Assembly: GCF_042767895.1 (NCBI RefSeq)
Contig: NC_091574.1
Location: 35,407,910-35,427,909, forward strand
Source of the DNA: Penaeus vannamei
Taxonomy: Eukaryota; Arthropoda; Malacostraca; Decapoda; Penaeidae
Direction of reading: 5' to 3'
Length of the DNA: 20,000 nt
Position 1 is the stretch's first letter. The number at the start of each line of letters is the position of its first letter. The translations under genes and the position numbers were made by a program. This document shows, in pieces, positions 1 to 12,513 of this stretch. The notes beneath the pieces are model-generated. The model was not told where the DNA came from. It worked only from the letters and a program-made list of their open reading frames with translations, and did no database searches.

Positions 1-719
1 TCCGCTGCCGCCTCCGAATCCACCGCTGCCTCCGAATCCACCACTGCCTCCGAATCCACCACTGCCTCCGAATCCACCACTGCCTCCGAATCCACCACTG
101 CCTCCGAATCCACCACTGCCTCCGAATCCACCACTGCCTCCGAATCCTCCACCGCCGAATCCACCTCCACCTCCAGACAGCTTACCGGCGCCGATCAGAA
201 CTCCACGGCTTACGCTTCCGCCTCCACCTCGGCCTCCACTTCCGCCATATCCACCACCGCCTCGGCCGCCGCCAAATCCACCACCTCGGCCGCCGCCGAA
301 TCCACCTCCACTTCCTCCGAATCCACCTCCGCTGCCTCCAAATCCTCCTCCACCTCCACCAAATCTGTGTCCGCCGAATCCACCTCCTCCTCCTCTACCA
401 CCACCACCAAATCCACCTCCGCCTCCACCTCCTCTACCGCCTCCTCCATAACTTCCACCAGCTGCTGCCACGTACGCCAAGGCCACCACAGCCACGGTCA
501 CAAGCTGCAAAAGATTTTTGAAAATAACAATTGTCATTTATCTAAACAGTATCGACGAGGAAATGTTTTCTATTAACGATCATTAAAGATATCCAAAAAT
601 AACACTATTTCTCTGTTTACTATAAATGCCAATATTTCCTTCCTATCAGTGACTCTAAACATTCTAACTAAATTATCTAACACTGAAAGCAGATGTCTCC
701 TCACTATAAGGCGATTCAT
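1..719 (-). CDS. Gly-rich secreted protein, copy 1 (3' end beyond window)
   Basis: Join of exon 1 (705..719, ATG AAT CGC CTT ATA = MNRLI) and exon 2 (1..504, continuing left of the window). The intron 505..704 has donor GTGAGG and acceptor TTGCAG and is phase 0. Exon 2 is open through all 168 visible codons, so at least 173 residues are present and the stop lies outside. The signal peptide is residues 1-20 (MNRLI-LVTVAVVA...AYVAAA), with likely cleavage before GGSYG. The mature part is GGF/GGR/GGS repeats with a GGHRFG motif and the core SVSRGVLIGAGKLSG. The C-terminal part carries an expanded 18-bp repeat (GGFGGS) with eight units spaced regularly at 16..142. The intron half next to exon 2 differs from the other copies and its polypyrimidine tract is weaker. 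Function is unproven; an extracellular structural or antimicrobial protein is the best inference. Confidence 0.8.
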
Positions 720-766
720 GATGCCGGATCCCGTCTTCCACTGCTGCAGGAGACGAGGAGCGCTCG

Positions 767-845
767 AGTGTGGTTGGACGGCGCCTGTCCCTGCATTTAT
801 ACGCGGCGCCGGCACTCGTGGCACCCTTGAGGCAGCAGTCGTGAC
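767..845 (-). promoter_or_regulatory. Core promoter of copy 1
   Basis: On the minus strand TATAAATG occupies 794..801. A YYANWYY initiator, CCACACT, occupies 767..773 with its A at 771, 30 bp downstream of the first T of the TATA box. A 23-bp proximal element containing CCTCAAGGGT lies at 823..845. The predicted 5' UTR is 52 nt. The start site is inferred from consensus spacing. Confidence 0.75.
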
Positions 846-2286
<1,441 letters not shown>

Positions 2287-2568
2287 CACACATACGGACA
2301 AGCGCGCGAGAAAGATTATTTTGTTCTCTCACGTTGGGTATCTAAAGCGATAATCATATCAGAACCATCGTAAAGTAACTGAAGAAAATCGGCTCGAGCA
2401 AAGGTTGTCTAGAAAGAGAAAGACTTCAGCTCCTCGTCCGACTTCCGCCCGGTGCCTCCGCCGCCCTCAGCCTTGGCGCCGTTTCCCTGCGCTGAAGGAG
2501 GCTGAAGGAGGCTGAAGGAGGCGGCCCCGGGTCATGGCGGGGCGTGTTGGGGCTCTCACGACGTTACC
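2287..2568. repeat. GC-rich spacer block with 10-bp minisatellite (3 units)
   Basis: This is a 282-bp block, GC-rich in its second half, repeated once per unit. It carries three perfect GCTGAAGGAG units at 2491..2520, followed by GCGGCCCCGGGTCATGGCGG. No long reading frame is present. Its role is unknown: enhancer, insulator and repeat relic are all possible. Confidence 0.7.
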
Positions 2569-2672
2569 TTTTTCCTTCTCCTTTTTTTCCTGCTAATTTA
2601 TCTTTTGATCATGTATGAAGCACAGAACAACTCTGTCCTCTCTCTCTCTCTCTCTGTCTGTCTCTCTCTGTC

Positions 2673-2766
<94 letters not shown>

Positions 2767-3119
2767 ATTATTTAACGAATGGCGCAGACGTGTCCCTTTA
2801 TGCAAACATAAACACACACACACACGTACACACAGACATGGAAACACACACACACACACACATACACACAGACATGAAAACACACACACATACGCACAGA
2901 CATGGAAACACGTACACATACACAAAGACATGGAAACACAAACACATATACACAGACATGGAACCACACACACATACACATAGAGACACACAGACATGGA
3001 ACCACACACACATACACATAGAGACACACAGCCGTATTCATACGTACACATTCTGACACAAACACATACATGTATACATAAGTCTACACAGAGAGGCATC
3101 TATATCTAAGTAGTATTGA
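2569..3119. repeat. Type A 3' spacer: CT tract plus CA-rich minisatellite
   Basis: Spacer between the GC block and the 3' UTR of copy 2. A CT tract fills 2637..2763 and a CA-rich tract fills 2811..3068. The CA-rich tract holds six copies of a core AGACATGGAA (one with GACATGAAAA) near 2834, 2868, 2898, 2926, 2954 and 2992, so it has become a minisatellite of about 28-38 bp. No gene seen. Confidence 0.8.
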
Positions 3120-3231
3120 TCACAGAAGGGTATATATTTGGAAACAAACTTGAAAGATTATTAAGTGTATTCGGCGCATTTCATTACATTCTTGTAGAGA
3201 ATTTGCTCTACTTCGATGGAGACAGTTCATC

Positions 3232-3891
3232 TTACTTTCCGTAACTGCCGCTTCCTCTTCCTCCTCCCACACCTCCGCCGAATCCGCTACCGCCGAAACC
3301 TCCGCTGCCGCCTCCGAATCCACCGCCTCCGAATCCACCACTGCCTCCGAATCCTCCACCGCCGAATCCACCTCCACCTCCAGACAGCTTACCGGCGCCG
3401 ATCAGAACTCCACGGTTTACGCTTCCGCCTCCACCTCGGCCTCCACTTCCGCCATATCCACCACCGCCTCGGCCGCCGCCGAATCCACCTCCACTTCCTC
3501 CGAATCCACCTCCGCTGCCTCCAAATCCTCCTCCACCTCCACCAAATCTGTGTCCACCGAATCCACCTCCTCCTCTACCACCACCGCCGAATCCACCTCC
3601 TCCTCCACCTCCTCTACCGCCTCCACCATAACTTCCGCCAGCTGCTGCCACGTACGCCAAGGCCACCACAGCCACGGTCACAAGCTGCAGAAGAAAAAAA
3701 GAAACTTTAAGCTGTCATTTCGTCAAAAAATATCAACGATATGTTTTTTCTTTTCATGATCATAACAGTCATCCAGATTAGCATTTTTATATAACAGCCG
3801 CCAATGTTTCCTTCCTATCAGTGACTCTAAACAATCTAACTAAATTATCTGACACTGAAAGCAGATGTCTCCTCACTATAAGGCGATTCAT
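3232..3891 (-). CDS. Gly-rich secreted protein, copy 2 (complete)
   Basis: Join of 3877..3891 (MNRLI) and 3232..3684, 155 residues. The intron 3685..3876 (192 bp, phase 0) has donor GTGAGG and a strong pyrimidine-rich acceptor ending TTCTGCAG. Signal peptide is residues 1-20. GGHRFGG lies near residue 50, GGF/GGS repeats follow, and the core SVNRGVLIGAGKLSG is at about 93-107 (3379..3423). The C-terminal repeats end GRGSGSYGK. There are no Asp, Glu, Cys, Pro or Trp residues in the mature part, and its Arg/Lys content makes it cationic. It is the shortest copy. The 3' UTR has a 6-bp-stem hairpin at 3194..3211 (GTAGAG/CTCTAC) and no AATAAA; AATACA at 3166..3171 is a possible weak signal. The start in exon 1 is chosen because exon 2 alone lacks a Met and has only part of a signal peptide. 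Confidence 0.88.
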
Positions 3892-3938
3892 GATGCCGGA
3901 TCCCGTCTTCCACTGCTGCAGGAGACGAGGAGCGCTCG

Positions 3939-4017
3939 AGTGTGGTTGGACGGCGCCTGTCCCTGCATTTATACGCGGCGCCGGCACTCGTGGCACCCTT
4001 GAGGCAGCAGTCGTGAC
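3939..4017 (-). promoter_or_regulatory. Core promoter of copy 2
   Basis: TATAAATG at 3966..3973, CCACACT initiator at 3939..3945 (A at 3943), proximal element at 3995..4017. The sequence is the same as in copy 1. Confidence 0.75.
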
Positions 4018-5110
4018 GCTGACACGTTTTTCGAAAGCTTTTTTATGGAAATACTTCGGCATAAGTTTCAGATTTTGATAAATTTTAATGTTGAAGGTTC
4101 ATAGTTTTTCTTTTTTCTTTTTTTTTTTTACTTTCTCTATTTTTTCTCTTCCTCTTTTTCTCTTCCTCTCTTTTGTTGTTTTTTTAGGACGGTTTTCTCG
4201 TTGGAATCATGTATCGAATAAGAAGAATTGGCAGCAGTTACTGTTGATTGCATTTGCACGCCAGTTATTTGTTAAGTATATCTAATTGTGTTGTTTTATA
4301 CATTGTTTATTGAAGTTTTCTTTGTCCATTACATGTGAAAAGCACACGCTATCCAACACTATTCACACTAAAATGTGTCTGTATATATGTTTTAAGAAAA
4401 TGTGTCTGTATATATGTTTTAAGACGTAATTTTCTACATATTCAATTCTTCATTAATTCCAAGATTTTTCGTGCTTTAACAAAGTCTGTATGTCCATAAA
4501 GAGATGAGTTAGATCTTATTATTTCGGAGAATTCTTTACATTTATATAGGCTTTATCTCACTGCATAGAATTAGTGTACTTTACATACATCCGTGTCAAG
4601 GTCAAGTCTAATCGATCTAAAATAATGCACGGGGAAAAAAAATTCTGCTTTTAGGTAGAGATAGGAAAGTTTTGCAAGTGTATGTATGAACGTTCTGTCA
4701 TTTATGTTCACATGCATATACGCACATGTTTCAGAGCATGGGCACAATTACAAACACAGTTCAGTGTACACAGAAATGAAATACAACACTGCCACAATTG
4801 ACATCAATATAACGTAATGTTTCGAGCTCGTCAGGAGTTTCTCATCAGATTCGGTAAAAAGCAAATGGCTCATCTAAAAGCATTATTTTGAGATGTATAT
4901 CAATCCTATTAATATGTTTACGAACAATGGAAGGAAAAGGCTGGTCACGGTCATCAAGACAGGCGAGGTGGCTCAAAGAAGCTTTCTTCAAGATTATTTG
5001 TAATTTGATCAAACCTGTCATGTGCTGCAGGAAGTGGCGTTCGTTTCTTTTCTCTCAATCAAAATCCTGAATATAAATGGCAGTTTAAGAAAATAAATCA
5101 CTTGGAACAT
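4018..5110 (-). promoter_or_regulatory. Conserved upstream block of copy 2
   Basis: TCAAGGTCA site at 4596..4604 and GAACGTTC at 4688..4695. It shares the 27-bp tandem duplication with the copy 1 block (second occurrence, around 4370..4423), which the blocks of copies 3-5 lack. It diverges from the copy 1 block to the right of about 4770. No gene seen. Confidence 0.55.
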
Positions 5111-5520
<410 letters not shown>

Positions 5521-5831
5521 ACACATACGGACAAGCGCGCGAGAAAGATTATTTTGCTCTCTCACGTTGGGTATCTAAAGCGATAATCATATCAGAACCA
5601 TCGTAAAGTAACTGAAGAAAATCGACTCGAGCAAAATTTATCTAGAAAGAGAAAGACTTCAGCTCCTCGTCCGACTTCCGCCCGGTGCCTCCGCCGCCCT
5701 CAGCCTTGGCGCCGTTTCCCTGCGCTGAAGGAGGCTGAAGGAGGCTGAAGGAGGCTGAAGGAGGCTGAAGGAGGCTGACGGAGGTGGCCCCGGGTCATGG
5801 CGGGGCGTGTTGGGGCTCTCACGACGTTACC
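5521..5831. repeat. GC-rich spacer block with 10-bp minisatellite (6 units)
   Basis: Same block as at 2287..2568, but with six GCTGAAGGAG-type units at 5724..5783. Five are perfect and the last reads GCTGACGGAG. This is the longest array of the five blocks. Confidence 0.7.
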
Positions 5832-6130
5832 TTTTTCCTTCTCCTTTTTTTTTCCTCTGTTATCTTTTCATCGTGCACGGAGTATATGAGAGCAGTAGTA
5901 TTGCTTAATGGCCTTTCGTTTTTCCTTTATTTATTTATTTCTATTCATTTATTTATTTGATTTATCTTTTGTTTTAATTATTATTCTCAACTAACGATAG
6001 ATTGATACCGGATTTTCCTTTATGTGGACATACACACACTCACAGACAAACAAACACACTCATACATACACATACTCGCACGAACACATGCTCATGCACA
6101 CCATATACATAGACAGATAGAAGTATCCAT
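5832..6130. repeat. Type B 3' spacer: ATTT-rich and cryptic CA
   Basis: Spacer without the long CT tract of type A. It contains an ATTT-rich stretch (about 5927..5975) and a loose CA-rich stretch (about 6029..6110). Near-identical DNA recurs at 12073..12410. No gene seen. Confidence 0.75.
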
Positions 6131-6260
6131 TTAGTTTGTGGTAAAAATCGGAGAAGGGGATACACATGCAAAACAAACTTGAAAGATTATTAAGTGTATT
6201 CGGCGCATTTCATTACATTTTCGTAGAGAATTTGCTCTACTTCGATGGAGACAGTTCATC

Positions 6261-6969
6261 TTACTTTCCGTAACTGCCGCTTCCTCTTCCTCCTCCCACA
6301 CCTCCGCCGAATCCGCTACCGCCGAAACCTCCGCTGCCGCCTCCGAATCCACCGCCACCGAATCCACCACTGCCTCCGAATCCACCGCCACCGAATCCAC
6401 CACTGCCTCCGAATCCACCGCCTCCGAATCCACCTCCACCTCCAGACAGCTTACCGGCGCCGATCAGAACTCCACGGTTTACGCTTCCGCCTCCACCTCG
6501 GCCTCCACTTCCGCCATATCCACCACCGCCTCGGCCGCCGCCAAATCCACCACCTCGGCCGCCACCGAATCCACCTCCACTTCCTCCGAATCCACCTCCT
6601 CCTCCGAACCTGTGCCCACCGAATCCACCTCCTCTTCCACCACCACCGAATCCACCTCCGCCTCCACCTCCTCTACCGCCTCCACCATAACTTCCACCTG
6701 CTGCTGCCACGTACGCCAAGGCCACCACAGCCACGGTCACAAGCTGCAGAAGAAAAAAAGAAACTTTAAGCTGTCATTTCGTCAAAAAATATCAACGATA
6801 TGTTTTTCTTTTCACGATCATAGCAGCCATCCAGAATAACATTTTTATGTAACAGCCGTCAATATTTCCTTCCTATCAGTGACTCAGTCTTTCTATCAGT
6901 GACTCTAAACAATCTAACTAAATCATCTAACACTGAAAGCAAATGTCTCCTCACTATAAGGCGATTCAT
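6261..6969 (-). CDS. Gly-rich secreted protein, copy 3 (complete)
   Basis: Join of 6955..6969 (MNRLI) and 6261..6743, 165 residues. The intron 6744..6954 (211 bp, phase 0) has donor GTGAGG and a T-rich acceptor ending CTGCAG. It contains a partial tandem repeat (CTATCAGTGACTC twice) shared only with copy 5. The core reads SVNRGVLIGAGKLSG. The segment after GGHRF is shorter (GGFGGSGGGFGGGRGGG), and the C-terminal half has extra GGF units before the same GRGSGSYGK end. The conserved 3' UTR hairpin is at 6223..6240. The 3' UTR lacks a nearby AATAAA; AATAAA on this strand occurs only in the ATTT-rich stretch about 300 nt further on. Confidence 0.88.
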
Positions 6970-7016
6970 GATGCCGGATCCCGTCTTCCACTGCTGCAGG
7001 AGACGAGGAGCGCTCG

Positions 7017-7095
7017 AGTGTGGTTGGACGGCGCCTGTCCCTGCATTTATACGCGGCGCCGGCACTCGTGGCACCCTTGAGGCAGCAGTCGTGAC
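7017..7095 (-). promoter_or_regulatory. Core promoter of copy 3
   Basis: TATAAATG at 7044..7051, CCACACT initiator at 7017..7023 (A at 7021), proximal element at 7073..7095. Confidence 0.75.
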
Positions 7096-8164
7096 GCTGA
7101 CACGTTTTTCGAAAGCTTTTTTATGGAAATGCTTCGGCATAAGTTTCAGATTTGGGTAAATTTTAGTTTTGAAGGTTCATAGTTTTTTTTTTCTTTCTTT
7201 CTTTCTTTCTTCCTTTCTCTATTTTTTCTTCCCCTCCCCCCTTTTATTATCATTTTATTGTTGTTTTTTAGGACGGTTTTCTCGTTGGAATCATGTGTCG
7301 TATAAGAAGAATTGGCAGCAGTTACTGTTGATTGCATTTGCACGCCAGTTATTTGTTAAGTATATTTAATTGTGTTGTTTTATACATTGCTTATTGAAGT
7401 TTTCTTTGTCCATTACATGTGAAAAGTACAAGCTATCCAACATCATTCACACTAAAAATGTCTATATATATGTTTTAAGACGTAAGTTTCTACATATTCA
7501 ATTCTTCATTAATTCTCAGATTTTTCGTGCTTTAACAAAGTCAGTATGTCCATAAAGAGATGAGTTAGATCATATCATTTCGGAGAATTCTTTACATTTA
7601 TATAGGCTTCATCTCACTGCATAGAATTAGTGTATTTGACATACATCCGTGTCAAGGTCAAGTCTAATCGATCTAAAATAATGCATAGGAAAAAATTCTC
7701 TGCTTTTAGATAGAGATAGGAAAGTTTTGCAAGTGTATGTATGAACGTTCTGTCACTTATGTTTATATGTATATACGCACATGTTTAAGAACATGGACAC
7801 AATTACAAAAACAGTTCAGTGTACACAGAAATGGAACAAAACAATGCCACAATTGAAAGAAATATAACAATATTTCGAGTTTCGTCAGGAGTTTCTCATC
7901 AGATTCGGTAAAAAGCAAATGGCTCATCTAAAAACATTATTTTGGGATGTATTTCAATCTTATTGATATGTTTACGAACAATGGAAGGAAAAGGCTGGTC
8001 ACGGTCACCAAGGCAGGCGAGGTGGCTCAGAGGAGCTGTCTTTAAGATTATTTGTAATTTGATCAAACTTGTCATGTGCAGCAGGAAGTGGCGTTCGCTT
8101 CTTTTCTCTCAGTCAAAATCCTCAATATAAAGAGCAATTTAAGAAATTAAATCACTGAGAACAT
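7096..8164 (-). promoter_or_regulatory. Conserved upstream block of copy 3
   Basis: TCAAGGTCA at 7652..7660 and GAACGTTC at 7743..7750. It has only one unit of the 27-bp sequence duplicated upstream of copies 1 and 2, and a TTTC-rich tract at about 7184..7215. No gene seen. Confidence 0.55.
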
Positions 8165-8838
<674 letters not shown>

Positions 8839-9130
8839 CACACATAAGGACAAGCGCGCGAGAAAGATTAATTTGCTCTCTCACCTTCCGTATCTAAAGC
8901 GATAATCATATCAGAGCCATCGTAAAGTAACTGAAGAAAATCGGCTCGAGCAAAAGTTGTCTAGAAAGAGAAAGACTTCAGCTCCTCGTCCGACTTCCGC
9001 CCGGTGCCTCCGCCGCCCTCAGCCTTGGCGCCGTTTCCCTGCGCTGAAGGAGGCTGAAGGAGGCTGAGGGAGGCTGAAGGAGGCGGCCCCGGGTCATGGC
9101 GGGGCGTGTTGGGGCTCTCACGACGGTACC
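8839..9130. repeat. GC-rich spacer block with 10-bp minisatellite (4 units)
   Basis: Third copy of the block, with four units at 9043..9082. The third unit reads GCTGAGGGAG. Confidence 0.7.
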
Positions 9131-9540
<410 letters not shown>

Positions 9541-9646
9541 GGGGATATATTTGCAAAACAAACTTGAGATATCATTAAGTGTATTCGGCGCATTTCATTA
9601 CATCTCGAGTAGAGAATTTGCTCTACTTCGATGGAGACAGTTCATC

Positions 9647-10381
9647 TTACTTTCCGTAACTGCCGCTTCCTCTTCCTCCTCCCACACCTCCGCCGAATCC
9701 GCTACCGCCGAAACCTCCGCTGCCGCCTCCGAATCCACCGCTGCCTCCGAATCCACCGCCTCCGAATCCACCGCCTCCGAATCCACCGCCACCGAATCCA
9801 CCACTGCCTCCGAATCCTCCACCGCCGAATCCACCTCCACCTCCAGACAGCTTACCGGCGCCGATCAGAACTCCACGGCTTACGCTTCCGCCTCCACCTC
9901 GGCCTCCACTTCCGCCATATCCACCACCGCCTCGGCCGCCGCCAAATCCACCACCTCGGCCGCCGCCGAATCCACCTCCACTTCCTCCGAATCCACCTCC
10001 GCTGCCTCCAAATCCTCCTCCACCTCCACCAAATCTGTGTCCGCCGAATCCACCTCCTCCTCCTCTTCCACCACCGCCGAATCCACCTCCGCCTCCACCT
10101 CCTCTACCGCCTCCACCATAACTTCCTCCAGCTGCTGCCACGTACGCCAAGGCCACCACAGCCACGGTCACAAGCTGCAGAAGAAAAGAAGAAAACTTTA
10201 AGCTGTCATTTCGTCAAAAAATATCGACGATATGTTTTTCCTTTCCCGATCATAACAGTCATCCAGAATAGCATTTTTATATAACAGCCGCCATTGTTTC
10301 CTTCCTATCAGTGACTCTAAACATTCTAACTAAATCATCTAACACTGAAAGCAGATGTCTCCTCACTATAAGGCGATTCAT
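9647..10381 (-). CDS. Gly-rich secreted protein, copy 4 (complete)
   Basis: Join of 10367..10381 (MNRLI) and 9647..10174, 180 residues. The intron 10175..10366 (192 bp, phase 0) has donor GTGAGG and an acceptor after a TTTTCTTCTTTTC tract. The core reads SVSRGVLIGAGKLSG, with Ser instead of Asn as in copies 1 and 6. The part before the core has two GGFGGGRGGG units and the part after it several GGFGGGG units, which make it longer than copies 2, 3 and 5. The C-terminus is GRGSGSYGK. The 3' UTR hairpin is at 9609..9626; here the flanking bases (CGA and TCG) could extend the stem across one unpaired T. Same secreted cationic Gly-rich family as its neighbours. Confidence 0.88.
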
Positions 10382-10428
10382 GATGCCGGATCCCGTCTTC
10401 CACTGCTGCAGGAGACGAGGAGCGCTCG

Positions 10429-10507
10429 AGTGTGGTTGGACGGCGCCTGTCCCTGCATTTATACGCGGCGCCGGCACTCGTGGCACCCTTGAGGCAGCAG
10501 TCGTGAC
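10429..10507 (-). promoter_or_regulatory. Core promoter of copy 4
   Basis: TATAAATG at 10456..10463, CCACACT initiator at 10429..10435 (A at 10433), proximal element at 10485..10507. Confidence 0.75.
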
Positions 10508-11519
10508 GCTGACACGTTTTTCGAAAGCTTTTTTATGGTAATGCTTCGGCATATGTTTCTGATTTGGGTAAATTTGAGTGTTGAAGGTTCATAGTTTTTT
10601 CTTTCTTTCTATCTTTCTCTCGCTACTTATTCTCTCCCCCCCCCCCTTTTTTTTTATTATCATTTTTTGTCGTTTTTTAGGACGGTTTTCTCGTTGGAAT
10701 CATGTATCGTATAAGAAGAATTGGCAGCAGTTACTGTTGATTGTATTTGCACGCGTTATTTGTTAAGTATATTTATTTGTATTGTTATATACATTGTTTA
10801 TTGAAGTTTTCTTTCTCCATTACATGTAAAAAGTACAAGCTATCCAACACCATTCACACTAAAAATGTGTCTGTATATATGTTTTAAGACATAATTTTCT
10901 ACATATTCAATTCTTCATTAATTCTAAGATCTTTCGTGCTTTAACAAAGTCAGTATGTCCATAAAGAGATGAGTTAGATCTTATTATTTCGGAGAATTCT
11001 TTACGTTTATATAGGCTTTATCTCACTGCATAGAATTAGTGTATTTTACATACATCCGTGTCAAGGTCAAGTCTAATCGATCTAAAATAATATATAGGAA
11101 AAAAATCTCTGCTTTTAGGTAGAGATAGGAAAGTTTTGTAAGTATGTATGAACGTTCTGTCATATAAGTTTAGTGTACACAGAAATGGAACAAAACACTG
11201 CCACAATTGAAAGAAATATAACGTAATGTTTCGAGCTCGTCAGGAGTTTCTCATCAGATTCGGTAAAAAGCAAATGGCTCATCTAAAAGCATTATTTTGG
11301 GATGTATTTCAATCCTATTAATATGTTTACGAACAATGGAAGGAAAAGGCTGGTCACGGTCATCAAGGCAGGCGAGGTGGCTCAGAGGAGCTTTCTTCAA
11401 GATTATTTGTAATTTGATATAACCTGTCATGTGCAGCAGGAAGTGGCGTTCGCTTCTTTGCTCTCAGTCAAAATCCTGAATATAAATGGCAGTTTAAGAA
11501 AATAAATCACTGAGAACAT
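10508..11519 (-). promoter_or_regulatory. Conserved upstream block of copy 4
   Basis: TCAAGGTCA at 11061..11069 and GAACGTTC at 11150..11157. It lacks roughly 60 bp present in the other blocks just right of 11165, so the GA tract starts closer to the initiator (about 1.09 kb). A short frame that is open in the corresponding part of other blocks is broken here. No gene seen. Confidence 0.55.
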
Positions 11520-11663
11520 TTCTCTCTCTCTCTCTCTCTCTCTCTCTTCTGTCTCTCTCTCTCTGTCTCTTTTTCTCTCTTTCTCTTTCTTCTCTTATTT
11601 TCTCTTCTCTCTCTCTATCTTTCTCTCTTCTCTTCTCTTCTTTTCTCTTCTCTCTCCTTCTCT

Positions 11664-11752
<89 letters not shown>

Positions 11753-11790
11753 ATCTCTCTTCTCTTCTCCTTTCTCTCTTCCTTCTCTCT
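11520..11790. repeat. (CT)n microsatellite
   Basis: CT runs with TTCTC and TTTCT interruptions. The purest part is about 11671..11748. Confidence 0.95.
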
Positions 11791-12072
11791 CACACATACG
11801 GACAAGCGCGCGAGAAAGATTAATTTGCTCTCTCACGTTGGATATCTAAAGCGATAATCATATCAGAACCATTGTAAAGTAACTGAAGAAAATCGGCTCG
11901 AGCAAAGGTTGTCTAGAAAGAGAAAGACTTCAGCTCCTCGTCCGACTTCCGCCCGGTGCCTCCGCCGCCCTCAGCCTTGGCGCCGTTTCCCTGCGCTGAA
12001 GGAGGCTGAAGGAGGCTGAAGGAGGCGGCCCCGGGTCATGGCGGGGCGTGTTGGGGCTCTCACGACGTTACC
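11791..12072. repeat. GC-rich spacer block with 10-bp minisatellite (3 units)
   Basis: Fourth copy of the block, with three perfect GCTGAAGGAG units at 11995..12024. Confidence 0.7.
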
Positions 12073-12410
12073 TTTTTCCTTCTCCTTTTTTTTCCTCTGT
12101 TATCTTTTCATCGTGCACGGAGTATATGAGAGCAGTAGTATTGCTTAATGGTCTTTCTTTTTTCCTTTCTTTCATTATTTATTTCTATTCATTTATTTAT
12201 TTACTTTATCTTTTTTATATTACTATTATTCTGAACGAACGATAGATTGATACCGGATTTTCTTGATAATATGTCCCTTTATGTGGACATACACACTCAC
12301 AGACAAACACACTCATACATACACATACTCGCACGAACACATACTCATACATACCACATACAGACAGATAGAGATATCCATTTAGTTTGTGGTAAAAAAA
12401 TCGGAGAAGG
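12073..12410. repeat. Type B 3' spacer
   Basis: Close copy of 5832..6130: the same TCGTGCACGGAGTATATGAG segment, ATTT-rich stretch and loose CA repeats, with small indels. No gene seen. Confidence 0.75.
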
Positions 12411-12513
12411 GGATATACATGCAAAACAAACTTGAAAGATTATTAAGTGTATTCGGCGCATTTCATTACATTTTCGTAGAGAATTTGCTCTACTTCGATG
12501 GAGACAGTTCATC

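Noticed and set aside
3216..3710. Arg/His/Leu-rich plus-strand frames and Ser/Thr-rich or Glu/Val-rich frames opposite or alongside the Gly-rich exons
   Set aside because: They are other-frame readings of the same GGN-rich exons. They lack the signal peptide, promoter and splice sites.
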